Origin: an uncultured Psychrobacter sp.
GTDB lineage: Bacteria > Pseudomonadota > Gammaproteobacteria > Pseudomonadales > Moraxellaceae
Assembly (NCBI GenBank): GCA_947489525.1
Contig: CANLDW010000006.1
Coordinates: 1 to 64,000 of the forward strand
Direction: 5' to 3'
DNA length: 64,000 nucleotides
The notes under the pieces were generated by a model that saw only the letters and a program-made list of their open reading frames with translations, was not told the DNA's origin and ran no database searches. A program made the translations under genes and the position numbers. Of this stretch, positions 30,371-39,593 are shown one piece after another; position 1 is the stretch's first letter; each line of letters starts with the position of its first letter.

Positions 30371-30569
30371 AACGAATCTCATCCAAACTCGGAAAATCCC
30401 CCCAACTGCCAGCCAGTGCTTTGACCTCTGGCGACCAGTCTTGATGCTGCTTGACTTGACGCTCAACGAATTGGCTTAGCCAAAGATTGGGCGGCAAGTT
30501 TTCAGCGTGCGCCATCTGATACACCATCGCTGCTACGTCTTTATCAAGCGTTAACGTAATTCGGCTCAT
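30342..30569 (-). CDS. Orphan VapB/CopG-like antitoxin
   Basis: A 75-residue protein. The N-terminal strand RITLTLDK and two following helices form a ribbon-helix-helix DNA-binding domain. The C-terminal ALAGSWGDFPSLDEIR is typical of antitoxins that cover a PIN (VapC) toxin. The ATG has an AAGGGTG ribosome site. No toxin gene follows: the next gene downstream is the large unknown protein, over 200 bases away. The last seven codons are inside a palindromic repeat, so the original C-terminus and the toxin were probably lost or displaced. Confidence 0.75.
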   Translation of the reverse strand: MSRITLTLDKDVAAMVYQMAHAENLPPNLWLSQFVERQVKQHQDWSPEVKALAGSWGDFPSLDEIRLANSVPVTS

Positions 30570-30936
30570 GGGTTCACCCTTTTCATCTACCTATAGTTAC
30601 AAACTATATCATCTTTTATTTATGGCAAATAGAGCAGCTTTGATATAGCGAGGCTTTTTAGCCCTGATAGTAGCGGGTATACTTGTGCGACCAATGGCTT
30701 GCGGTGACTTTGCTAGACGGGTTATCGAGGCACCAGGAACACGGCTAGCAATTAGTCACCGCGCCAGTGGACGTGCAAGATATAAGCGAATAGCAGGATT
30801 AGCTACAAAAACCAATCCCGCCTTAAAAACACGCTAAAAAACTTCAACAACCAGCCCTAAGCCAAATTCGGATTTAATTCTGTCTACAAAGAGTATTCAA
30901 TTAAGCAGTTGCAGTCGCCCAATAACCCAACAACGA
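30570..30936. other. Intergenic region carrying repeat copy 3
   Basis: Contains the full palindromic repeat at 30657-30804, flanked by AT-rich sequence. No gene seen. Confidence 0.6.
30657..30804 (-). repeat. Palindromic dispersed repeat, copy 3
   Basis: A complete copy. The 80-base core 30691-30770 folds as CCAATGGC/GCCAGTGG, GCGGTGACT/AGTCACCGC and GCTAG/CTAGC, with CGAGGCACCAGGAAC in the loop. The core length equals that of copy 1. The outer arm changed from CTAGA/TCTAG in copy 1 to TGGC/GCCA here on both sides, so base pairing is kept while sequence changes. Confidence 0.85.
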
Positions 30937-31542
30937 CTAGCGCAAGTGCATAAAGGCCATGGCTGTCATTATGGCATCATTGTAAGCATCATGAGCGCCC
31001 AATTCGGGAATATCATAGTGAGCCATAATATTGTTGAGATGACAAGATTGATCAAAAGCCCCTTGTACCAAGCCCCCCATTTGTCTAGCGTATAGCTGAC
31101 GTACATCAATCACCTGATTGGGTAGTGGTGCGCCCATGTAGGCTTTGGTCAAAGGATTTAAAAAGGCAATATCGATCTGCGGACAAAACCCTACGATAGG
31201 GCGATTAGCGATAAAGGGCAATAGCAGGGCGAGCATCTCATCGTAATTCATACCGTTCTCCACCTCTGCTGCGCGTAGTCCGTGAATGACGATGGTATCT
31301 GCGTCTGGCATGATGGGCGGGCGACAGACCAGATGCAGACCCTTGCCCGTATCGATCATGTTGTCATTGATATGAATGGCGGCAACCGAGAGCAGGTGAT
31401 GCTTGCGCGGATTTAGCCCTGTCATCTCGCAGTCAATAGTGACCCACCGCTCTGATGGCGGCGGCTCGAACATCATGGCAAGCTCAGGACGTTGTAGCTT
31501 GGCTTTGTGCCAGGACGTGGTTAACTGTTTGAGCCAGTGCAT
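30937..31542 (-). CDS. DnaQ-like 3'-5' exonuclease (DEDDh)
   Basis: A 201-residue exonuclease-fold protein. The four motifs are visible: IDCEMTGL, HGL, GFCPQIDIAFL and HDAYNDA, the last giving the HxxxxD of the DEDDh group. It is not the Pol III epsilon subunit, because the start and length differ. It follows the CBS-domain gene by 14 bases. The pairing of a CBS/nucleotidyltransferase protein with a PolC-like exonuclease is common in Gammaproteobacteria and suggests a shared role, perhaps in nucleotide or nucleic-acid turnover. The ATG has an AGGGAG site. Confidence 0.9.
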   Translation of the reverse strand: MHWLKQLTTSWHKAKLQRPELAMMFEPPPSERWVTIDCEMTGLNPRKHHLLSVAAIHINDNMIDTGKGLHLVCRPPIMPDADTIVIHGLRAAEVENGMNYDEMLALLLPFIANRPIVGFCPQIDIAFLNPLTKAYMGAPLPNQVIDVRQLYARQMGGLVQGAFDQSCHLNNIMAHYDIPELGAHDAYNDAIMTAMAFMHLR

Positions 31543-31556
31543 TGTCGGCTCCCTAT

Positions 31557-33509
31557 TTATCCGACTTCTAACTGGTAGTGCTGAGTAAGCTCATACTTGA
31601 AGCCTTTGACGACTGCTAGACACTCCTTTAGCGCGTCACGCTCTAGCGCTGACAAGGTTGTCGGATCAACTTGGTGGGCGTATTTATCATCGGCCTCAAG
31701 GGCTACTGCTAAGCGCTGCGCCATAAAAAACTCTAATGCTTCGCCTAGCGTCTCAGCGCGCTCTTTAGTGAACATACCAGCATCGACCAAAGCTTTGAGC
31801 CGCTCCTTAGTACTGACCGCCTCAAATATATTGTGCTCTAGTGCAAGTGTACGAATACCATGCACTAGCGGAAATAGACCTGTTTTTTTGAGATCGACAT
31901 CGCGGCGTGTAGGCTTGCCTATTAAGGGAACAAACTTTTGCCACCATTGACCGATATCGCCAAATTGTAAGGCGGCGCGCGCAAACTGGCGGACAAACAT
32001 AGGATCTGAGCGCAGGTGGGCGATGTGTAGATGAGTGCGTATTTGTGCGAGTAGAGCTTTGTCCCCGCAGACGTACTCGCCGTCGAGTATTGAGGACAGA
32101 TAAATACCATGCATGGGGTCGGTATTTTTAAACCATAAGCTAATCTGTGCTTTAAAGTCACTGACAGATTGTCGCCATATCGGATTGTTCATCATGATAT
32201 GACCGTCACACAATGGATAGCCCAATACGGACAGCTGCTGATTAAAGGTATCGGCATACCTCTCCAAGTCAGGATGCGTAAACCCATCACGAATAATCAG
32301 CGCATTATCTTGATCAGTACGCATGATCTGCTCACCGCGGCCCTCTGAGCCCATGACAATGACGCAGGTATTGTCAACGACTTCTTTGGGTGCGATCAGT
32401 TGCCACAGCCTTGTGAATACTTGCGCATTGAGCTGCTGTACCATGCGGCTAACCACACTAACCTTGACCCCGTTTTGCTGCTGCGCACGAATATAGCGTC
32501 CGATCAGCGCCACAGCCGTATTCAAACTGCTTATATCTTGTGCTTGTTCAATCTCGATACTGATGAGCTGTGAGTGATGACCGACGTAAGCGATCAAATC
32601 ACTTTGCGCTAATACGCCTATGACAGTGTCGTTGTCGTCTAGCACAGGCAAGCGGTGGATACGGTAGCGCGTCATCGTCAATAGCGCATCGCCAATCTCG
32701 CTCTTAGCTTGAATCGTGTGCAAATCAAAACTGGCATAATCTTGACAAGGGGTAGCGGCGGGGTCTCTTTGTTCACTGACCGCGCGGCAAATATCATGGT
32801 CACTTAAAAGCCCTAACGTACGATCAGACTTAGGTTGTGCTACCAAGTGCGATATCTCGCCTTGCATCTGCTCAGTACGCTCTGGTGGTCGTACAAGGAT
32901 ATGTTTGAGACCAGCGTCTATCATAATACGCGTGGCTTGATACAAGCTACTGTTTGCCTCAACGATATGTACAGGCAGTAAGCTCACATCGGTAACGGGC
33001 TGCAAGAGGATTTGCTGTACTTCTAGCTGGGCTGTATAGCTATTAGCACTAACCTGATTGCTGCGCCTAAGCTTGAGCGCCTTTAAACGCTCAGAGAGCT
33101 TTTCGGATAACAGCTGACGAACCAGATGATTTTGCGCGCCAATCTTGTCGATAGCGCTGCCATCAACTTGTAGCAATAAAGAGTCTTCGACAGCACAAAA
33201 CTGATAATGACTCGGCGACTTTTGCGTATTACCGTTTTGTCCGGTGTGCTCAGAGGTACGACGACTATCGAACCAGTCATTACTGTTGAAATGCTTGGTA
33301 TGGTTGTTACCCAAGTAGGTGGCAACGAATTCATCGCCCAAGCGCTGCTCAATTTGACCTTTTAGAACCACAAAAAAGTACTGTAGATCCTCACTAGCCA
33401 GAGAGTCGCCTTTGGCAAGATAGCGTACTTGGGTATGTTTTTTAAGACTAAGACGTTCATCTGCGCTCAAAACGTCAAAAGGCGGCTGGGTAAAATCAAG
33501 CTGAGGCAT
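31557..33509 (-). CDS. cNMP-binding/CBS/DUF294 nucleotidyltransferase-like protein
   Basis: A cytosolic signalling-type protein of 650 residues. A cyclic-nucleotide-binding-like domain (about residues 20-110) is followed by two CBS domains, which carry the DAGLKHILV and DNDTVIGVLAQSDL cores. A DUF294 nucleotidyltransferase domain then shows GSEGRGEQ and DNALII, and a helical substrate-binding domain ends the protein. GlnD-like transferases share this GSxGRxEQ-type motif. The frame is open to 33587, but the ATG ending at 33509 has a strong AAGGAAG site, so I chose it. Operon with the exonuclease gene. Confidence 0.9.
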   Translation of the reverse strand: MPQLDFTQPPFDVLSADERLSLKKHTQVRYLAKGDSLASEDLQYFFVVLKGQIEQRLGDEFVATYLGNNHTKHFNSNDWFDSRRTSEHTGQNGNTQKSPSHYQFCAVEDSLLLQVDGSAIDKIGAQNHLVRQLLSEKLSERLKALKLRRSNQVSANSYTAQLEVQQILLQPVTDVSLLPVHIVEANSSLYQATRIMIDAGLKHILVRPPERTEQMQGEISHLVAQPKSDRTLGLLSDHDICRAVSEQRDPAATPCQDYASFDLHTIQAKSEIGDALLTMTRYRIHRLPVLDDNDTVIGVLAQSDLIAYVGHHSQLISIEIEQAQDISSLNTAVALIGRYIRAQQQNGVKVSVVSRMVQQLNAQVFTRLWQLIAPKEVVDNTCVIVMGSEGRGEQIMRTDQDNALIIRDGFTHPDLERYADTFNQQLSVLGYPLCDGHIMMNNPIWRQSVSDFKAQISLWFKNTDPMHGIYLSSILDGEYVCGDKALLAQIRTHLHIAHLRSDPMFVRQFARAALQFGDIGQWWQKFVPLIGKPTRRDVDLKKTGLFPLVHGIRTLALEHNIFEAVSTKERLKALVDAGMFTKERAETLGEALEFFMAQRLAVALEADDKYAHQVDPTTLSALERDALKECLAVVKGFKYELTQHYQLEVG

Positions 33510-33637
33510 GATATCTTCCTTGAGGCGGTTAGTGCCCACAGTAGTACTATTTAGTATCACTATAGCACTATCACTCTCAAAAACCACAATAACATCATTG
33601 TTATTGCAACCTCTTCCTTTATATCAACCTAATAACC

Positions 33638-36600
33638 CTAAGACAAATTCGGATTTAACCACTTCTCAGCGGTCTTAATATCCCAATCTTTACGTTTGGC
33701 ATAATCCTCCAACTGGTCGCGGTCGATTTTACCGACGTTGAAGTATTCGCTATCCGGATGCGAGTAATAAAATCCGCTGACCGAGGACGCTGGCCACATC
33801 GCAAAGCTTTCGGTTAGCGTGGTGCCGATAGCGTCAACCGTACCGAGCCAATCGAACAGTTTACCTTTCTCCGTATGCTCAGGGCAGGCAGGGTAGCCTG
33901 GAGCCGGGCGGATGCCGACGTATTTTTCTTTGATGAGCTCATCGTTAGTAAGTTCCTCATCCGCCTGATAGCCCCAGTAGTCTTTACGAATCAGCTCATG
34001 CAAATGCTCGGCAAAGGCTTCGGCGAGACGGTCGCATAGCGCTTGCACCATGATGGCGTTATAGTCGTCGCCTGCGGCTTTGTACTTATCCGACAGCTCT
34101 TGGGCGCCAACGATGGAGACGGTAAAGCCGCCTAAATAATCGGTATGCTGCTCGGAGGGCGAAATAAAGTCGGCGAGGCTAAAGTTGGGCTTACCGCTGG
34201 CTTTGTCACTTTGTTGACGCAGATGCTCAAAGGTATGCGTTGGTTGTCCGCCGTCCTCAGGCGCTTGGTCATAAACGGTGATCGTATCGCTACCCGTACG
34301 GCGCGCAGGCATGATTTTAAACACCCCTTTTGCGGTCACCAGCTGGTTATCAATAAGCTCTTGGAGCATATCCTGCGCGTTACCGAATAAGTCGCGGGCT
34401 TCCGTACCGACGACCTCATCATCAAATATCTGCGGATATTTGCCAACCAGTCCCCACGAGATAAAGAACGGTGTCCAGTCAATATAAGGGATTAAGTTAT
34501 TGATGTCATAATCGTCAAAGACCACTTGCCCAAGCGTATTGGGCGCAGGGGGCACGTAGTTGTCCCAATCGTCATTAAAGCCAAGCTCGACCGCTTCGGC
34601 ATAGGACAGCTTCGCGGCTTTGGGTTTACGGTTGGCGAGACGCTCGCGGACTTTGATGTATTCTGCGCGCGTGTCATCGATAAGCGCTTGGCGATTGTCT
34701 TTGGAGAGCAGTTTAGTCACGACACCGACCGCCCGCGAAGCATCAGTCACGTAGATGACGCCATCGTTTTGATAGTTGGGTTCGACTTTGACCGCCGTAT
34801 GCGCTTTTGAAGTGGTCGCGCCGCCAATCATTAGCGGCAAAGTCATGCCGCGCTCTTGCATTTGCTTAGCAACATAGACCATCTCATCAAGGCTTGGGGT
34901 AATCAGCCCTGACAGCCCGATGATATCGACTTTTTCTTTGATCGCCGTATCGAGGATCGTCTCACATGGCACCATGACGCCCAAATCGAGCACATCATAA
35001 CCGTTACAGCCAAGTACCACGCCGACGATATTTTTACCGATATCGTGCACATCGCCTTTGACCGTTGCCATCAGGATTTTGCCTTTGACCTCGCCCTCGA
35101 CTTTTTCCGCTTCGATGTAGGGGTTTAGCCAAGCGACCGATTGTTTCATAACCCGCGCCGATTTGACTACTTGCGGTAAGAACATTTTGCCCGCGCCAAA
35201 TAAGTCGCCGACCACGTTCATGCCGTCCATCAGTGGCCCTTCGATGACATCGAGTGGTTTGGGGTATTTCTCCCACGCCTCTTTGGTATCTTCATCAATG
35301 TAAGTGGTGATGCCTTTGACTAAGGCGTGCTCAATGCGTTTTTCTACCGACTGCTCGCGCCATGACAGATCAACAGTGCTGTCTTTTTTCTTGCCGCCAT
35401 CTTGGTAGTTTTCTGCGATGGTCATTAGGCGCTCGGTAGCGTCTTGTCCACTCTCGCCTTGATTGCGATTGAGCATGACGTCTTCGATAGCGTCGCGGGC
35501 TTCCTTAGGAATATCGTCGTAGATCTCCAGCATAGAGGGGTTGACGATACCCATAGTCAGGCCGTTCTTGATGGCATGGTAGAGAAATACTGAGTTAATG
35601 GCTTCGCGAATGGGATTACCCCGGAAGCTAAAAGAGACGTTAGAGACACCGCCTGACACCATCGCATTAGGCAAGTTCTCAACGATCCACTTAGTCGCGT
35701 TGATAAAGTCCGCACCGTAGTTATTGTGTTCGGTGATACCAGTGGCGACCGCAAAGATATTGGGGTCAAAGATAATATCCTCAGACGGGAAACCGACTTC
35801 ATCAACCAAGATGTCATAGCTGCGCTGGCAAATCTCAATTTTGCGCTCGTAGGTGTCGGCCTGACCGTCTTCATCAAAGGCCATGACCATCACTGCGGCG
35901 CCAAAGCGCATACACAGGCGGGCGCGTTCAACAAACTCGTCGTAGCCTTCTTTTAAAGAGATGGAATTGACGACTGACTTACCTTGCGTGCGTTTAAGCC
36001 CAGCTTGAATGATCTCCCACTTAGAGGAGTCAATCATCAAGGGTACGCGGCTAATATCCGGCTCACCGGAAACCAGATTGACAAAATGAATCATCGCCTG
36101 CTCAGAGTCGAGCATGCCCTCATCCATATTGATGTCGACGATTTGCGCGCCGCCTTCGACTTGGTCGCGGGCGACGTCGAGCGCCTCGGTATAGGCTTCG
36201 GTTTTAATCAAGCGCAAAAACTTTTTGGAGCCGGTCACGTTAGTACGCTCACCAACGTTGACGAACAGGCTGTCCTCGGTGATGTTAAACGGCTCAAGTC
36301 CTGATAAGCGGCAGGCAGGCGCAATTTCAGGAATCTGACGCGGTTTATAGTCCGCGACCATATTAGCGATTTGGCGAATGTGCTCAGGCGTTGTACCACA
36401 GCAGCCGCCGACGATGTTGAGGATACCCGCTTTGGCAAAGCCTTCGAGCAAGGCAGCCGTTTGCTCAGGTGTCTCGTCGTACTCGCCAAACTCATTGGGT
36501 AGACCGGCGTTAGGATGAGCTGAAACATGGACATTAGCAATATTCGATAGCGTTTGAATATGCGGACGCAGCGCGTCAGCGCCAAGCGCGCAGTTAAAGC

Positions 36601-37486
36601 CTACCGAGATAGGCTTGGCGTGGCGAATGGAGTTGTAAAAGGCTTCTGCCGTTTGTCCTGAGAGCGTGCGCCCTGAGGCATCGGTAATCGTGCCTGATAT
36701 CATAATCGGTAGCTCAAAACCGATATCATCAAACACACCGGTGACGGCAAAAATCGCTGCTTTGGCATTGAGCGTATCAAAGACGGTCTCAATCAAGATG
36801 ATATCGACGCCGCCTTCAATCAGCGCCAGCGTGGCTTCACGATAGTTATCGACCAGCTGGTCAAAAGTGACATTACGATAGGCGGGATCGTTGACGTCAG
36901 GAGAGATTGAGCACGTGCGTGAGGTCGGTCCTATGACCCCGGCGACAAAGCGCGGCTTATCTGGATTTTGCGCAGTAAACTCGTCGGCGATATCGCGCGC
37001 AATTTTGGCAGCAGTGATATTGAGCTCAGGGACGAGATACTCCATATCATAGTCCGCCATCGATAGCCGTGTACCGTTAAAGGTGTTGGTCTCAATGATA
37101 TCTGCGCCTGCTTTGAGATGGTCGCTATGAATCTGTCTAATCATCTGCGGCTGCGTGAGTACGAGCAAATCGTTATTACCGCGCACGTCTTGCTCAATAT
37201 CGGCAAAGCGCTCACCGCGATAATCGGCTTCATCGAGCTTATAGGTCTGAATCTGTGTACCCATCGCCCCGTCGAGCATTAAGATGCGCGTCTGCATCTG
37301 CTCAGTGATACGCGCGTGCGCTGTCATTTGCTGTTCTTTAAAAGGAAAAGTATCAGGCGGCGTTAGAACAAAGTCGTCAGTGGCTTTTGTAATGACTGCT
37401 GCGGTATCAGATCCTAGTTGGTTCTGCGAGGTGTGCGGTAAGGTCATAGGTGCGCTGCTTATATGATTGGTATTGCAAAAAGACAA
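33638..37486 (-). CDS. metH: Cobalamin-dependent methionine synthase
   Basis: MetH transfers the methyl group of methyltetrahydrofolate to homocysteine through methylcobalamin. Domains follow the usual order. The homocysteine domain has zinc ligands in GFNCALG and [10 protein letters not shown]. The pterin-binding domain contains [11 protein letters not shown]. The cobalamin domain has the DVHDIGKN base-off motif with its axial histidine. The C-terminal activation domain contains [12 protein letters not shown]. Translation could start at TTG 37486, at ATG 37447 or at ATG 37327; E. coli MetH fits best near the last. No riboswitch was recognised upstream. Confidence 0.97.
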   Translation of the reverse strand: MSFCNTNHISSAPMTLPHTSQNQLGSDTAAVITKATDDFVLTPPDTFPFKEQQMTAHARITEQMQTRILMLDGAMGTQIQTYKLDEADYRGERFADIEQDVRGNNDLLVLTQPQMIRQIHSDHLKAGADIIETNTFNGTRLSMADYDMEYLVPELNITAAKIARDIADEFTAQNPDKPRFVAGVIGPTSRTCSISPDVNDPAYRNVTFDQLVDNYREATLALIEGGVDIILIETVFDTLNAKAAIFAVTGVFDDIGFELPIMISGTITDASGRTLSGQTAEAFYNSIRHAKPISVGFNCALGADALRPHIQTLSNIANVHVSAHPNAGLPNEFGEYDETPEQTAALLEGFAKAGILNIVGGCCGTTPEHIRQIANMVADYKPRQIPEIAPACRLSGLEPFNITEDSLFVNVGERTNVTGSKKFLRLIKTEAYTEALDVARDQVEGGAQIVDINMDEGMLDSEQAMIHFVNLVSGEPDISRVPLMIDSSKWEIIQAGLKRTQGKSVVNSISLKEGYDEFVERARLCMRFGAAVMVMAFDEDGQADTYERKIEICQRSYDILVDEVGFPSEDIIFDPNIFAVATGITEHNNYGADFINATKWIVENLPNAMVSGGVSNVSFSFRGNPIREAINSVFLYHAIKNGLTMGIVNPSMLEIYDDIPKEARDAIEDVMLNRNQGESGQDATERLMTIAENYQDGGKKKDSTVDLSWREQSVEKRIEHALVKGITTYIDEDTKEAWEKYPKPLDVIEGPLMDGMNVVGDLFGAGKMFLPQVVKSARVMKQSVAWLNPYIEAEKVEGEVKGKILMATVKGDVHDIGKNIVGVVLGCNGYDVLDLGVMVPCETILDTAIKEKVDIIGLSGLITPSLDEMVYVAKQMQERGMTLPLMIGGATTSKAHTAVKVEPNYQNDGVIYVTDASRAVGVVTKLLSKDNRQALIDDTRAEYIKVRERLANRKPKAAKLSYAEAVELGFNDDWDNYVPPAPNTLGQVVFDDYDINNLIPYIDWTPFFISWGLVGKYPQIFDDEVVGTEARDLFGNAQDMLQELIDNQLVTAKGVFKIMPARRTGSDTITVYDQAPEDGGQPTHTFEHLRQQSDKASGKPNFSLADFISPSEQHTDYLGGFTVSIVGAQELSDKYKAAGDDYNAIMVQALCDRLAEAFAEHLHELIRKDYWGYQADEELTNDELIKEKYVGIRPAPGYPACPEHTEKGKLFDWLGTVDAIGTTLTESFAMWPASSVSGFYYSHPDSEYFNVGKIDRDQLEDYAKRKDWDIKTAEKWLNPNLS

Positions 37487-37997
37487 AAAAATATAAGGAA
37501 TAATTCAGTTTGCATATTTTAGCATGAAAAACGTCAATTACTTATGGTGGCTCAAAGATGCTGACTCAGTGCCATTGCAGTCAATAATGCCTCTTTTATC
37601 GAACAGTAGTGAACCATTTGCACAAATTTGCATATTTTTGGCTTAGTTATTGTACGAATTGTTCAAAAAAAAGTCAGTATTTACAGGGCTATTACAAAAA
37701 GTAGCGTAAACACCGACGGTTAGATAAATGGGGTATGCTAGTTTACAAGCATAAGGTTGAGTAAGCTGTAATAAAGACTCATAGGGTATTGTTTACAGAT
37801 ACTAAATCTAACAAGTGAGTATTCATCTTATTGAGTTATCGTGCATAATGTCAGTAGGTGGCGATACGCAAGATTGTAATAGTCATGTATTTAGTAAGCC
37901 TCAAGCTTAGAATGCAACCATAAAGTAGGTATGTGTGTGGTTAGTCCCTGTCAGATATATACCCTGTAAGATAAATCTAATTATCAAGGATATGAAT
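37487..37997. other. Divergent metH/FAS1 intergenic region
   Basis: About 510 AT-rich bases with no gene. A cobalamin or SAM riboswitch was looked for before metH, but none of the usual conserved boxes was recognised. Confidence 0.4.
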
Positions 37998-38546
37998 ATG
38001 AAAATTACCAAAATTGCAACGCTCGGCGTTTTAGCTATCTCTTTAACAGGACTTAGTGCTTGTAATAATATGATGGCAAATAAGAGTCCAATGACTAAGG
38101 CTCCTATGAAGGCTCAACCTGTCGCTAATATGAACGTAGTACAAGTAGCACAGAGTAATCCTGATTTTTCTATACTTATAGAGGCGGTACAGGCTGCAGG
38201 TCTAGCTGGTGCGCTATCTGCTCCGAGTGCAAACTACACTGTTTTGGCACCAACTAACGCCGCTTTTGCTCAAGCCTTGCAAGAGACGAATATGACTAAG
38301 GCACAGCTTTTTGCTAACAAGCCTTTGTTAACTAAGATTCTGACTTATCATGTGATCCCAGCTCCTGTCTATGCAAAAGATGTTCGTCCAGGTAGCGTTG
38401 CGATGTTAAGTAAAGATACTTTAACCGTAACGCCACAAGGTAAGCTTATGGATGAAAATGGTCGAACGGTTAATATTCTAAAAACTGATATCAAGGCCAG
38501 CAATGGTGTGGTTCATGTTATCGACAGAGTATTACTACCTCAATAA
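37998..38546 (+). CDS. FAS1 (fasciclin) domain lipoprotein, first of two
   Basis: A 182-residue lipoprotein. The lipobox LSAC lies near residue 22, followed by a short linker and one FAS1 domain. FAS1 marks are YTVLAPTNAAFAQ, then LTYHVIPAPV, and the C-terminal GVVHVIDRVLLP. FAS1 proteins act in cell-surface adhesion. An earlier start (37935) would place the signal too deep; ATG 37998 has an AAGGA site at seven bases and begins the signal. The next gene is a clear paralogue. Confidence 0.9.
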   Translation: MKITKIATLGVLAISLTGLSACNNMMANKSPMTKAPMKAQPVANMNVVQVAQSNPDFSILIEAVQAAGLAGALSAPSANYTVLAPTNAAFAQALQETNMTKAQLFANKPLLTKILTYHVIPAPVYAKDVRPGSVAMLSKDTLTVTPQGKLMDENGRTVNILKTDIKASNGVVHVIDRVLLPQ

Positions 38547-38796
38547 ATTCAATTCGTTATACCCTAGTATTAGTTATATTATGACGCTGGTATTCGTACC
38601 AGCTCTCATTGTTTGTAATAACTGTTTTGTGGTTATTGCGTATCGTTGTTCAAACATTGTCGTTGTTCAAAAATTGTATAAACACGTACCAACTTGTTAT
38701 AAACCAAGTTTTTCTGACATATGTGAAATATACTCAGTAAGTCAGTCTCTGATAGTTTAAACACTTAATACTCATTGAAAATGAAAGGATATCTCC

Positions 38797-39405
38797 ATGT
38801 TAAAAAAGACTTTTTTATCAATAGCAGTTGCAACTACTGCATTATCTCTAGCCGCTTGTAACGACACTGAAACGGTTGTTGATCCTGTTGAGCCAGAAGT
38901 GACCACAGTTGAAGAAGAAGTAGTGGTAGCAGACCCAATAGTCGAGACCGATCCAATGACGACTACGGATACAATGGCAACGCAAAGCATTACTGAGCTT
39001 GCAGCTGACAATCCAAACTTATCTACTTTAGTTGCTGCATTGCAAGCTGCTGATCTTGATGAGACGTTGGCTGCTACTGGTACTAACTACACTGTATTTG
39101 CCCCTACTAACGACGCTTTTGACGCTTTACTCAATACGCTTGGTGTTACGCAAGATGAGCTATTAGCGGATAACGATATGTTAACGCAAGTACTAACGTA
39201 TCATGTTGTGCCGAATGCAGTCGTAAGATCTAATGAGATTCCTTACGGCAGCAACATTGAGACGGTCAATGGTCAAGGCTTTACTATTGACAACAATAAC
39301 GTCATCACTGGCGCAAATGGTGGTACGGCTAATATCGTACAACCTGACATTACCGCTACCAATGGGGTGGTTCATGTGATTGATGCCGTATTACTACCAC
39401 AGTAA
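38797..39405 (+). CDS. FAS1 (fasciclin) domain lipoprotein, second of two
   Basis: A 202-residue paralogue of the previous gene. The lipobox is SLAAC near residue 22. A long acidic Thr/Val/Glu-rich spacer (about residues 25-60) precedes the FAS1 domain with YTVFAPTNDAF, LTYHVVPNAV and GVVHVIDAVLLP. The mature spacer would extend the domain further from the membrane than in the first copy. A good AAAGGATAT site precedes the ATG. The gene ends with a strong terminator. Confidence 0.9.
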   Translation: MLKKTFLSIAVATTALSLAACNDTETVVDPVEPEVTTVEEEVVVADPIVETDPMTTTDTMATQSITELAADNPNLSTLVAALQAADLDETLAATGTNYTVFAPTNDAFDALLNTLGVTQDELLADNDMLTQVLTYHVVPNAVVRSNEIPYGSNIETVNGQGFTIDNNNVITGANGGTANIVQPDITATNGVVHVIDAVLLPQ

Positions 39406-39436
39406 AAGATAAATATATAAGCCCAAAAAAAACTAA

Positions 39437-39472
39437 AGGCCTGCGCTACCTAAGTGGTATCGCAGGCTTTTT
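39437..39472 (+). terminator. Rho-independent terminator of the FAS1 genes
   Basis: GCCTGCG (39439-39445) pairs with CGCAGGC (39461-39467), with an inner TACC/GGTA, then five T. Confidence 0.9.
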
Positions 39473-39524
39473 ACTGAGTTGTTATTTCGGACTACAACCC
39501 ATTAAAAGGTTGTTCTGCAACTAT

Positions 39525-39556
39525 AAAAATCCCGCAACCTAGGTTGCGGGATTTTT
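39525..39556. terminator. Bidirectional terminator
   Basis: A perfect 32-base palindrome: AAAAATCCCGCAACCT joined to its reverse complement. It lies between the convergent FAS1 and symporter genes and has A runs and T runs on both sides. Confidence 0.92.
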
Positions 39557-39593
39557 AGAGACCTAAAGATACTGAATTTATATATTCTGTGTT

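Noticed and set aside
30284..30804. Repeats as integron attC sites
   Set aside because: The conserved GTTRRRY and RYYYAAC boxes are absent and no integrase gene is present.
26147..30804. Repeat copies as a CRISPR array
   Set aside because: The copies are dispersed, inverted and separated by kilobases, without regular spacers.
37487..37997. Possible riboswitch upstream of metH
   Set aside because: None of the conserved cobalamin or SAM riboswitch boxes could be recognised by eye.
38503..38760. 85-codon frame overlapping the first FAS1 gene
   Set aside because: It overlaps the end of a real gene in another frame and shows no features of a protein.
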